A DNA stretch of 64,000 nt from Doryteuthis pealeii. Taxonomy: Eukaryota; Mollusca; Cephalopoda; Myopsida; Loliginidae. How positions within the stretch are numbered: the first letter of the stretch is position 1; every line of letters begins with the position of its first letter. The position numbers and the translations under genes are program-made. Positions 55,013 to 64,000 of this stretch are shown in pieces. Location: positions 61,459,228 to 61,523,227 of the forward strand of contig CM042145.1 in assembly GCA_023376005.1 (NCBI GenBank). Reading direction: 5' to 3'. The notes below the pieces were generated by a model, which saw only the letters and a list, made by a program, of their open reading frames with translations, was not told the origin of the DNA and did no database searches.

Positions 55013-55599
55013 CATTTCATCATCATTCTCGGGAGGTCCTCTATGCAGCATCCTGCATCCGCACAGAGCTGATTAACGTACGTTTTTGCTGGTCGGCCCA
55101 CGGCTTGTCCATGTGCTGGCTTCCACAGGAGGACGTCGCTTATGAGTTCGTCCTTGCTTCTCCAGCAATGTCCCGCGTGTCTTGTCCGTCTTATTCGGAT
55201 GGTTTGGGTGATATGCGGTAGGTGGCCGTACAGCTGTTTTCTCGTAGGGTGCTGTTTCCACGTCTTGTTCATGATCCCCCGCAGCATTCTTGTGCAGCTC
55301 CCATCTAGTTTATTCTCTAGTCGTTTAGTTAGGGTTCAGGTGGTGCAGCTATACAGCAGTACTGACACGACAACGGTCTGAAAGAACTGTCTCTTTAACT
55401 TGTTTGAGATTGGACCTCCATATGATCGATAATTTATTTATAGCGGCCCATGCTTTTCCTATGCGTGTATTAACGTCGTTTTCTGTGGAGGAGATTTTAC
55501 TGCCTAAGTATCTAAATTGTTCTACAGAGTTTAGAAGTTTGCCATCGATGGTTGAGATGTCGCTTTTGTTTTTGAAAGACATGAATGCATTTACATTTA
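55013..55599 (-). pseudogene. RTE-type LINE ORF2 C-terminal fragment
   Basis: Minus strand: VNVNAFMSF, then QFRYLGSKISSTENDVNTRI, GKAWAAINKLSIIW, a frameshift near 55385, VVVSVLLYSCTT, a stop in place of W, LTKRLENKLDG, MLRGIMNKTWKQHPTRKQ, LYGHLPHITQTIRIRRTRHA, GHCWRSKDELISDVLLW, LCADAGCCIEDLP. This is the C-terminal thumb and linker end of an RTE-like reverse transcriptase, which normally has an N-terminal endonuclease and a central RT, both missing. The 3' end is a short ATGATG-like tail at 55013-55022. A Helitron has cut it at 55600. Inactive. Confidence 0.85.
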
Positions 55600-56187
55600 C
55601 TAGCAAATAAATGCATCCTCTGGGTACAAGCGTTTAAGTTTTAATGTAATAAAATATATTAAATTGGAAACAAAACACGAATACAGATAGAAATATTTGA
55701 AACAGGGTGGTAGAATCAAAAATAGAACAACTGAAACTTACTCTTCCATCATTCCCGTCTTTTTAACTAAATTTTCCTAATTTAACTATTTATTTAAAAT
55801 AGAACGTAAATAATTGAATTGCAGTAATTTCTTCTTGTTAATGGATTTCTTTTAAGATTTATCCCAAAGATTTTTGCTCATGTTTATTTAAAATAAAATC
55901 AAACAATCAGAAATCAATAATACAAGCACATATTTATTAAAATCCATTTTTAAGATCAATATGCAAATTAGCCTTCGCGTTCACCCTGTAAAGCGTTATT
56001 TGCATGTTGTTAGTATGTAGATATGGTCAACAATATTAATAATGTTAGACAATTTTATTAATAATTGAGGTTTAAATAAAAAATAAAATCATGGAGAATG
56101 TGACATTAATAATTAAAGGAATTCGGACTTGAGTAGTAATAGTTTCGCTTACAGACGGAAAGACACACAATCTCCATTATAATAAGA
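55600..56187 (-). mobile_element. Helitron subfamily I inserted at the LINE fragment
   Basis: CTAGCAAATAAATGCATCCT with weakened hairpin, ending TCTCCATTATAATAAGA. Between A and T. It sits exactly at the broken edge of the RTE frame. Confidence 0.85.
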
Positions 56188-56701
56188 TTTGTTATTTATT
56201 ATTCCTTGATTAAATGAACAATATATAGGCTTCATAAACATATATTGGATGTCTACTAAAGAAATAGCCAGTTTTAAAATACACATTTAATAAAAAAAAT
56301 ATCAACAAATAATAGATTTTCAAAACATCCTTGCAGCGTCTGCGAACCCCTGCTATTGACGTTGTGGGTATTCTCTGATCTCCGGGCCACAGTTTGAAAA
56401 CTACTTATTTAATAATATGGACAGCAGGGGGACACAGAGTTCATTACCCCGGAAAATCAATGGTATCAGGATGCGCTCTGGTGTCAACAAACCGGTGTTT
56501 TTGGACAACTGTCTACTGGGAAATATTTGGTCCACTTTCATGTATAAGGTACATAGCCGCGTCATTGAAGAATAAGTGCACTCTTGGAAGAGAATTCTAG
56601 ATGAAACCTTTAGGGGTTTTATTCAGTTAATGCCTGAACGGATCAATACCGTATTAGGCTGGTGATCAGAATTATACATTCATTAATAAGCCAAAATATT
56701 A
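56188..56701. other. Unassigned, with possible hAT ends
   Basis: GTCTGCGAACCCCTG (near 56340) and CCGGGCCACAGTTTGAAAAC (near 56385) resemble hAT terminal sequence, without clear partners. Confidence 0.35.
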
Positions 56702-56977
56702 TGTTGTAGAGTAGCTAACACCGCTTCAACACTCTACCAGATAGACAGGCCAATAGCCATAACATAGCCTACAATTAAAGTAGATTAATATTCAGACTGG
56801 CTTTGCTGCCTTTGGCTATACCGAATTGACCCTCCTCTTGCACTATAAGTTTGTCTTATTATTGTTTGTACTTGTTTGTTCTGTGTTTGTATCTATCCGT
56901 TTAGCAGGATGCTGGTGCTTAATAAATGTGTTAAGCATACCATTCTTCTGTGTATCTTTCCACCTCGCGATACAACA
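56702..56977 (+). mobile_element. Solo LTR
   Basis: Starts TGTTGTAGAGTAGC, ends CGATACAACA: inverted ends TGTTGTA/TACAACA. AATAAA near 56921 sets the strand. Flanks TATTA and CATTA match at 4 of 5 bases, a decayed target duplication. Confidence 0.8.
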
Positions 56978-57024
56978 CATTATAAACACAGTAGCTGAAT
57001 AACCTGGTTATACCCGGGCAAAGG

Positions 57025-57310
57025 TTAGGATTTGACTGATTTTTAACTGCATGTCAATCCGTCTAGGGTTATATTATGTGAAAAGGTTAGAGAATCGCGT
57101 TCATTTTACGTTCACATTTACATTTTTTGAGTAGTTGTTTAAGTTTTTTTTTTTTTCACACAGTACTTTCAAATATGAATAACTTTTAAACATATCTACT
57201 TGACCCAGAGATGAAACTCTAATAGACACTGCCACACAGTGGATCTGGACAATTAAAGAGTATTTCATACTCCCCAAATTCAGTTTAGTGCCATACCCAA
57301 GCCACCCCTT
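57025..57310 (-). mobile_element. ED element, D part, decayed
   Basis: TTTTTAACTGCATGTCAATC, GTTATATTATGTGAAAAGG, TGAAACTCTAATAGACACTG, TTTAGTGCCATACCCAAG. Confidence 0.55.
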
Positions 57311-57354
57311 TTGAGAGAGTATCCAAGCCAGCAAATTCTAAACATCTCCGACAG

Positions 57355-57760
57355 AGCGTTGGGTTATTTTATGCCAAATACGTTTTGTTTTATTTATGCT
57401 TGATAGGTATTCAAAAAAATGTTAAACTCAATTTTTTTTCAAACTCAGTTTTTTTACTCAAATTTTTTAACTGATTATTTTTTTTATTTAACCCATATAT
57501 GGGACCCTAACAGGTACTACCACTCCGAGTCAGTGGTCCAGGAAGTAATGGGGATGAAGGGGTACACCATATTCACCAGTGCTCCAGAATTAGAACTTCA
57601 CCATCAAATAACACATTAACACATACCCAGGACATTAAGACACTCAGCTACCCCATAATGACAATAGGGTTTGACAATCAACTAGGTGCTAGGACTTGAC
57701 CTAATAAGCGATTGATCAAAGTGACCAACTGTCCAGCCTAAGTAAGGGCCAAAGTGGAGG
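57355..57760 (-). mobile_element. ED element, D then partial E
   Basis: TTGGGTTATTTTATGCCAAA, GGGACCCTAACAGGTACTAC, GATGAAGGGGTACACC, then CTAGGTGCTAGGACTTGACC and GCCTAAGTAAGGGCC. Confidence 0.7.
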
Positions 57761-57894
57761 TCTTAAGAGTAATGGCAATTATGGGGTACTCCAAGCTCCC
57801 CAAATTCTGTTTAGTGTCATACTAAAGACCCCCCTTTTGAGGGGATATCCATCTACTGGGCATTCAGCCAATATATTCTAAGCCGCATCGTCAG

Positions 57895-58040
57895 GGTGGA
57901 GGGTAAGACCAGGGCGGTATGCGTTCAAATCCTGGACGAGACTACTTGGATTTCATATAGGGCTAATACCCTTGGGAATGGTATGTATGAAACTACTCCC
58001 CCTTTAGCTATGGGGAGATTGTATGGCAGACTGGGCACTC
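57895..58040 (+). mobile_element. SINE-B, truncated
   Basis: GCGTTCAAATCCTGGACGAG (box B), ATAGGGCTAATACCCTTGGG, TTTAGCTATGGG; ends at (TA)n 58045-58087. Confidence 0.7.
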
Positions 58041-58042
58041 GG

Positions 58043-58092
<50 letters not shown>

Positions 58093-58154
58093 CGTGATAT
58101 TTATATACCGATGTATGTATTTATCAGTTAAAACTCTGCTTCTTACTGGCAGCT

Positions 58155-58225
58155 GAAGACGGCTTAAGGGTTAAGGAATCGGACTGATGAAAAATCAGTC
58201 GAGTTTCGCTCACGGCTAGAAGTAG
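58155..58225 (+). tRNA. tRNA-like sequence (probably a SINE head)
   Basis: GGCTTAAGGGTTAAGGAATC, ACTGATGAAAAATCAGT (anticodon-like hairpin), GAGTTTCGCTCACGGC. Box B is imperfect and the acceptor stem does not close. Not a functional tRNA call. Confidence 0.3.
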
Positions 58226-58297
58226 TTGCTAACTCTAGCCACACTGAAGAGACATGAAACTGTTTGATGACTCTCTCTTTCTCTTTCTCTTTTTATA

Positions 58298-58328
<31 letters not shown>

Positions 58329-58340
58329 ATATATATATAA

Positions 58341-58610
58341 AGTTAAAAGAAAGGAAATGAATCCGACAGTATGAGTATGAGCAAGATGGAATGAAAACAA
58401 CACACAATGTGTTGTTAAAGAGAAAACGATTTATAAAATATACATAGCTGATACTGATCAATATTTGATTTTACAAAAATCATCATCAGAGCCAGTTACT
58501 CCGTGTTGTTGGTGGTCGGATATAAAAGTTGAATGAAGTTCAAAACAAAAAACCTTGATTTTGCAAAGCTTTGTGTGTTGTTTTCATTCCATCTTACTCA
58601 TATATATATA
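58341..58610. repeat. Inverted repeat bordered by (TA)n with shared terminal motif
   Basis: ATGAGCAAGATGGAATGAAA, ACAACACACAA and the complement near 58565-58600 are the arms; AATCCGACAG at 58360 is the complement of CTGTCGGATT. (TA)n lies on both sides (58295-58340; 58600-58612). The core near 58445-58490 (CTGATGATGATTTT, AAAATCAAATATT on the minus strand) lacks GAAA. Confidence 0.7.
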
Positions 58611-58988
58611 ATAAAACTATTTCTTTGTATTGATGCTATTCTCAGCACAAGATCTTGATCTCGTCTCAGAACGTCGACGTCAATCTTCTTCGCCTCGTTT
58701 TATTGTTTTCTCTTTGATTTTATGTTTGCGTTTTTCCATTCCTTTTGCTCGCAGCAGCAAACTCGCATCCAATTCAGGATTTACGCTTAGGAGATGTGAT
58801 GGAAAATAAGTGGCCTATTATTTTTCAAGAGGAAAAGTACAACACCTGCATGTTTTTAATCAGACAAACACGATAATACTAACAGATAAATTGAAACAAT
58901 CCTTTTTACTTTTCTAAATGGAATAAAATAAAATATCAGTTGTCAAGTAAGAACTTACACCAAACGTTTACAAATGTGAATTGTTATT
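58611..58988. other. Unassigned sequence
   Basis: No gene or repeat recognised. Confidence 0.5.
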
Positions 58989-59391
58989 CTATCAAATATA
59001 TGCACCCTCTTGTGCAAGTATTTAAGTTTTAATGTAATAAAATATTGTATTAGAAAGGCTAATGAAAGTAAATAAGAATACAGATTTTAAAAAATTGAAA
59101 CAGAGGGGGTATAATAAAATAAAAAAGAGAGCAACTGAAACTTACTATTCCATTGTTAAATTTTCTTAATTTAACTATTTAGTTAAAATAGGAAGTAAAG
59201 AATAAAATTACAGTTATTTCTTCTTGTTAACGAATTTCTTTTAAGATTTATCCGAGATTTTTGCTCATATTCATTAAGATATAACCAAACAATTAGAAAT
59301 CAATAATACTAAGCACGTATTTATTAAAATCAAATTTTCAATATCAATATGCAAATTAGCCTCCCCTTTCACACTTTAAACCATTATTTTG

Positions 59392-59426
<35 letters not shown>

Positions 59427-59457
59427 CAATTGCATGTTATTAGTATGTAGAGTCAAC
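58989..59457 (-). mobile_element. Helitron subfamily I, 5' end lost
   Basis: CTATCAAATATATGCACCCT (CTAG mutated), TGTGCAAGTATTTAAGTTTT, ... ATGCAAATTAGCCTCCC, cut at 59457 by an ED element. Contains (TA)n 59395-59421. Confidence 0.75.
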
Positions 59458-59465
59458 CACCAGAT

Positions 59466-60062
59466 ACCGCCCTGTCGGCTGGGGCGTTAGAATGCACCGA
59501 CTGCACCTCTGCAGAGGGGTAAGACTCCCCCAATGGGGCCACCTTTTGGCCGCGGGTGGCGACCCGTGATGCTTAAGGATAGAGCCCAGGTGGATGAGCA
59601 GTTCATGGCATGCAATACTCCACTTTGGCCCTATCTTGGGCTAGACGGGCGGTCGGAGATCCCCCCTCCGATCAATCGGCTGGTCACGTCAAGCCCTAGC
59701 ACTTATATGATTTTCCAAACCCTATTGCCCTTATGGCAAGCCCCAACCCCTTTTTATCATATGGGTGCTAGAATGCGGTGGCGGGTCTACATGTCCTGGG
59801 AATGACGTTAAACTCTATCTGATGGTGAGGTTCCAGTTTTGGAGGTTTGGGGAATGTGGAGCACCCCTTCATCACCATTGCTCCCTGGTCCACTCTGACC
59901 CGGAGTGGTAGTACCTGTTAGGGTCCCATCTATGGGTTAAATAGAAAAATGTATTTATAAACAAAATTGTATTATCCATTAAGAATTGATTTATTTCAAA
60001 ACTTTATCGGCATTAAATGACCCACTGAGGTTGATATGCCGTAAAACAAACAAACAAACAAA
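59466..60062 (+). mobile_element. ED element, full length, possible 8-bp target duplication
   Basis: ACCGCCCTGTCGGCTGGGGC to ATGCCGTAAAACAAACAAAC. CACCAGAT lies at 59458-59465 and 60063-60070. The (AAAC)n tail supports retroposition in the E-to-D direction. Confidence 0.85.
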
Positions 60063-60194
60063 CACCAGATTATCAAGAAGAAAAATTCTATAATATAAAA
60101 AGCTCCAGATATGTGTACAGAATGGGATATAATATTATGTACAAAGAATCTCTCCGAAACTTATTCATGAACAACGAATATATAGCTGACCTAT

Positions 60195-60640
60195 ATCTTA
60201 TCTGCCCCACGATTTCTTCTTTCTTTTCTTTATCTATTCGACCTCTTTTTCTTATTCAGTTTTCACCTTTTTCTCTTTTTCTTGTTCAGTTTCTTCTTTC
60301 TCTCTTCTTCTCCTTGTTCACTCTCCTTTTTTTCTTCTCCTTCAATTGACTTCCCTTCCCTTTCCTTTTCTTGTTCAGTTGTCTCTCCTTTTCTTCAATT
60401 GATTCCCCTTTCTCTCCTTTCCTTCAATTTTTATTTATTCTTCTCCTTCACTTCCCTCTCCTTTTCTTTTTGTTGTCTCTCCTTTCTCATCTTCAATTGT
60501 TTCTTTCTTTCTTCTTTTTCAGATTCCTCTCCTTTCTCTCTTCTCCTTTACTTAATCAGTTGTCCCCCTTTTCTTCCCTTCTAGTTAATGTTCTTCTTTC
60601 TTTTCTAGTTCAGTTTTACTTCTTTAAAAGTTTATATCTG
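60195..60640 (+). repeat. Pyrimidine-rich, degenerate tandem region
   Basis: Units like TCCTTTTCTTCAATTGA and TTTTCTTGTTCAGTTG recur irregularly (about 30-60 bp). Three Ser/Phe/Leu-rich frames across it are artefacts. Confidence 0.8.
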
Positions 60641-60850
60641 TCTGATTGACCATGAATGGCACATTTTACAGTCTGATTACCTCAAGTGACCTTGCGGGTT
60701 AACCTCTTATAGTCTATGCTAGAATCTGGGTTCACTTCAATACCCATGCAAACATTCAGTTTCCTTAGACATTGCGTTTGGCCATGATACTTCCCCTGAT
60801 ACAAACATCCAACCTTTGACATGGTAAATACAGATATATAAAGTGAGTTA

Positions 60851-61019
60851 CCAGTTCTGTGCGTTAGCGGACAATTCACTTTCAAATTCTTTTTGATTCT
60901 TCTAATTTTCGCAGACCGATTTTTGTTCCATCTGACCGATTCCGATTGCCAACGTCTAGACAATGCCAAAACTTATTCCGCCCGAGTTATTGAGTGTAAT
61001 TTACAATTCCAAGATAATC
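60851..61019 (+). repeat. Left copy of a ~170-bp direct repeat flanking an ED element
   Basis: CCAGTTCTGTGCGTTAGCGG to AATTCCAAGATAATC. The right copy is 61598-61776. Each copy directly touches the ED element. Confidence 0.9.
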
Positions 61020-61597
61020 TCGCCCTGTCTACTGGGGCTTTAGAATACACCGACTGCACCTCTACAGAGGGGTAAGAACCCCCCCCCCAATGTTGGTTGT
61101 GGTAGGCTACCTGTGATACCTCAGGATGAAAACCTTGTAGCGAGCAGTCCTTGACATACAACACTCCCTTTGGAACTTACTTAGGCTAGACGAGCAGTCA
61201 GAGAGGCCCTCCGCCTAATCGGCTGGTCACATCAAAACCTAGTACCTTTTGATTGTCTCAAACCCATTGCCCTTATGGCAAACCCCGAATCATTTTATCA
61301 TGTTTTAATGTCCTGGGTATGACGTTAAACTCTTGTTAGTTTCAGTTCTGAAGCTATGGAGAATATGGAGTACACCTTCTTCACCATGACTCCCAGGTCC
61401 ACACTGACCCAGAGAGGGGATACCTGTGAGGGTCCCATCTATGGGTTAAATATAATAAAGTAAGTGTAAAAATGCGTTTTAAAACAATTAACTTTTTTAA
61501 AAATGAGTATCCAAGAATAAATAAAACAAAACGTGTTCGGTATAAAATAACCCAACAAGTGTTGGCATGCCGTAAAATCAAACCAATCAACCCAAAC
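61020..61597 (+). mobile_element. ED element between long direct repeats
   Basis: TCGCCCTGTCTACTGGGGC, TGATACCTCAGGATGAAAAC, TGTCCTGGGTATGACGTTAA, CCCATCTATGGGTTAAATA, CATGCCGTAAAATCAAACCA. Confidence 0.85.
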
Positions 61598-61776
61598 CCA
61601 GTTCTGTACGTTAGCGGACAATTCACTTCTCAAATTCTTCTTGATTCCTCTAATTTACGCAGATCGATTTTTTGTTCCATCTGACCGATTCCGATTGCCA
61701 ACGTCTACATAATACACAATGCCAACACTTACGCCGCCCGAGTTATTGAGTGTAATTTACAATTACAAAGATAATC
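61598..61776 (+). repeat. Right copy of the ~170-bp direct repeat
   Basis: CCAGTTCTGTACGTTAGCGG to ATTACAAAGATAATC, with a ~9-bp insertion (ATAATACAC) relative to the left copy. Confidence 0.9.
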
Positions 61777-62016
61777 AGTGATTTCCTTTTATTTCTGCGA
61801 GAGGCAACGAAAGCCGAAGGAATTATGACAAATCTGATTCTAGACTGACACATTAATTGTTGAAAGGAAACCATAACCACCAGAATCAGATCTGTGCCAA
61901 TTATTGATGAGAGGAATGTTTTCATTTAACGTGTTGAGACAAGGGATCATGCTTAGTGTTGTCAAGTGAAACTTAAATCACGGCTGGTGACTCGAGAAAT
62001 ATACGTTTCATAAATA

Positions 62017-62421
62017 GGTACTCTTCGCGGAGAACCGTCCCGGCCTCCTACCTCAAAATCCCCTAGCCGGTGGCTGCTGAAAAAAAAACACCAGCTACGA
62101 TTGAAGCCTGTAGCCGAACCGGTGTCACTTGAAAAAAAACTATGATTAGGGTTGGTTTAATGGGAAAATAAATAATTTGGGCTCTGTTTTTTCTGGGTGA
62201 CCCAAAAAAACAGAACCCACGAATTTTGTAATGAAACTGTTAATTTTAACTTGGGAGGGTTGGGTTTTCGGGAAAAACGCCCTAAGTTCGTTTATTTTTT
62301 TTTTCAAGTGACACCGCTTCGGCTACGGCCCTCAATCGTAGCTGGTGTGTTTTTTTTTCAGCAGCCACCAGCTAACGGATTTTGAAGCAGGAGGCCGGGA
62401 CGGTTCTCCGCGAAGAGTACC
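62017..62421. mobile_element. Foldback MITE with perfect 8-bp target duplication
   Basis: Ends GGTACTC...GAGTACC, arms of about 130 bp (TTCGCGGAGAACCGTCCCGG and complement), bordered by CATAAATA at 62009-62016 and 62422-62429. Centre T-rich. Superfamily unclear; 8 bp fits hAT, P or Merlin. Confidence 0.88.
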
Positions 62422-62594
62422 CATAAATAATCAGCAGAAGACGATTCCACCTTTTTAAAGGGTTGCGATCGATCGAAGAAACCTAAAAAGTCTCTTCTCT
62501 GTAGAAAACGTCGATTTACACTCGTATAGAATCATTGACTTCGACATGTCTTGATGCTTCGATTCCAAAAATAGACACGGTCAAGTAACGTGTT

Positions 62595-62830
62595 GCTGAC
62601 TTGCCTAAGAATCGCAAGGTTCCTGGTTCGATATTGGCCCTCGCCAACTCAGCGTATGAGTAGCACAGAGATCTCAGATCTGTGCAGTAAAGTGAGGAGC
62701 TGAAGGTAGTTGTGGCGCTCCAACTCACTAAGAAAAACAATCTCCTTGGTCTAACGCTAGTGAAAAAGGGGATAGACTCCCTCGCTGTCTGGCCGATACC
62801 GACCTGAGGCCAACCCGTCGTCTTTACTTT
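62595..62830 (+). mobile_element. SINE-A, head partly lost
   Basis: CTTGCCTAAGAATCGCAAGG, CCTGGTTCGATATTGGCCC, ACTCAGCGTATGAGTAGCAC, CAATCTCCTTGGTCTAACGC, GGGGATAGACTCCCTCGCTG. Confidence 0.82.
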
Positions 62831-63014
62831 TTTTCCTTACTTATACCAGTTATGGATGCAATGCAAGATGGGAACTACACAAGATACTGCGTGATGTTTT
62901 CTACAAATTATGGAAACTGCATACCACAAAAAGCAGCTATACTGCCACTTACCTCCCATCATACAGACCACCAAACGTTAAAATGACATCAGTCAATCCT
63001 GATTAGGGCGAGAG

Positions 63015-63019
<5 letters not shown>

Positions 63020-63059
<40 letters not shown>
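63020..63059. repeat. (TA)n microsatellite bordering hammerhead unit
   Basis: About 20 TA units; matched by (TA)n at 63384-63415 on the far side. Confidence 0.95.
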
Positions 63060-63062
<3 letters not shown>

Positions 63063-63380
63063 AGGTAGACAAACACGGGATTTTATGGAAACTGGATGTT
63101 TATTGGCGACGATGCAACGTTTCGGTCTCTTAATTAGACCATCTTCAGGACTTGGATATAGTACTCGCTTCGATTATGGACATTCTCAAAATGCTGAAAC
63201 AGAAGGTCATCAGTAGGGAGGGGATGGTTAGTGGATTTTCTTCTCACTAGATGGGGAGTGTCTGGATGGTGGTACCACAGTTATTGGTCTAGAAAGTTGG
63301 ATTGTTGAGGATTGGTTAACTGAATATGTGTTAGTTTACCTTTCTCCACATACTGTCGGATTAACCTCCTCACATTTCTC

Positions 63381-63383
<3 letters not shown>
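63060..63383. mobile_element. Hammerhead-bearing unit between (TA)n tracts
   Basis: Left end GAAAGGTAGACAAACAC, right end region GTGTTAGTTTACCTTTC (complement), then CTGTCGGATT...CTCCCATA, the terminal motif shared with 6546, 13776 and 58360. One hammerhead motif lies inside. No frame. Confidence 0.65.
63098..63155 (-). ncRNA. Hammerhead ribozyme-like motif
   Basis: Minus strand: CUGAAGA (63142-63148), stem II GGUCU/AGACC (perfect, loop AAUUAAG), GAAA (63120-63123), stem III ACG/CGU with loop UUGCAU, C17 at 63108. Core complete. Stem I is weak (one good pair, then a mismatch), so activity is uncertain. Confidence 0.6.
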
Positions 63384-63415
<32 letters not shown>

Positions 63416-63416
<1 letters not shown>

Positions 63417-63531
63417 TCGCAGGACCTGTGGTATACCAGAGTATGATAATTTAATTATTACAATGTTTGATATGTTTACTTAACAGTTATTGCAACATAG
63501 TTTAATATGTAACAAGTATAATAATCTTCAT

Positions 63532-63613
<82 letters not shown>

Positions 63614-64000
63614 ATTAGGGTTGTAAAGTATTTATATTGGTTTGCCGATAAAAATCGGAGAGGGCGTTTAAATTATCTATATTAATTTCCCGACAAAAAC
63701 ACGACACAGAAAACCTTGGCTCGCTAACACATGGCCTAAATTAAGGCATGAGACCGGGACGACATAAGATCAAAATTACGAAAATATATTCCGTAATTTC
63801 AATATTACAAATAAAACAATCCTGTAATTTTGTTCAATTCATTCTAATTTGACACGGGGCATTAAAGCGACACAAGACTATTTGTAATGTTTCATTTTTT
63901 GAATTGGGTGAAAAAAAAAAAAAAGGAACAAATAAGAAATCGGCGATTAAGCAACACCAGATAATCTGAATTAACATTTTTGCATTGCATCTGGAACAAC
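63416..64000 (+). mobile_element. G element with (CT)n, runs off the window
   Basis: CAGGACCTGTGGTATACCAG, AGTATGATAATTTAATT, TGTTTACTTAACAGTTATTG, (CT)n 63534-63610, unrelated text, then CGGCGATTAAGCAACACCAG and ATAATCTGAATTAACATTT at the edge. Confidence 0.7.

Noticed and set aside
58440..58495. Hammerhead (CTGATGATGATTTT on the minus strand)
   Set aside because: Stem II forms but GAAA is missing; kept only as a foldback unit.
59533..59805. 90-codon protein
   Set aside because: Part of the ED element; the frame is broken in the other full copies.
60113..60649. Ser/Phe-rich membrane proteins
   Set aside because: Degenerate pyrimidine tract open in all three frames.

Overview
This window looks like intergenic or intronic DNA from an animal genome. 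It is AT-rich and full of (TA)n, (CT)n and (TATC)n microsatellites and of interspersed repeats in many stages of decay. I found no confident protein-coding gene: the longest open frames (11021-12094, 14272-15156, 17868-18398) are translations of simple repeats, and most of the rest are repeat noise. The repeat mix (tRNA-headed SINEs, RTE-type LINE 3' ends, short non-autonomous Helitrons, hammerhead-bearing inverted repeats) fits a lophotrochozoan. A mollusc, perhaps a cephalopod, is my guess from general familiarity and not from a diagnostic gene.

Layout. 0-8.6 kb: an LTR-like copy, three large inverted repeats between (TA)n tracts, a decayed mariner-like transposase (4.95-5.24 kb), and an array of alternating inverted modules (6.25-8.2 kb). 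8.6-17.6 kb: an intact short Helitron, a 1 kb TATC/CT microsatellite, a 1.25 kb palindrome with hammerhead motifs, a minisatellite, a 5S rRNA-like copy and a hAT-like element with an 8-bp target duplication. 17.9-31 kb: a 42-bp minisatellite, several Helitrons, many SINEs. 31.0-31.4 kb: a divergent 28S rRNA fragment. 32-47 kb: LTR copies, three terminal-repeat-only LTR insertions and more Helitrons. 47-64 kb: RTE LINE tails, SINEs (one split by another element), a fourth solo LTR, a MITE with an 8-bp duplication, and a further hammerhead motif at 63.1 kb.

Most interesting signal: several unrelated sequences fit the hammerhead ribozyme layout (CUGANGA, stem II, GAAA, a short stem III, then an unpaired H17). 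Most lie in inverted repeats bordered by (TA)n, and four such units share the terminal sequence CTGTCGGATT or a one-base variant. Hammerheads are known in Penelope-like retroelements and in small non-autonomous retrozymes, and these units are probably related to those. The best example (2744-2883) can be folded by eye. A second signal is that at least two inserted elements are flanked, with almost no gap, by direct repeats of about 170-190 bp, far longer than normal target-site duplications.

Family labels used below (mine): SINE-A and SINE-B (tRNA-headed), C element, ED element (about 600 bp; + means reading E then D toward an AAAC-rich tail), G element, H and H2 (LTR-like).
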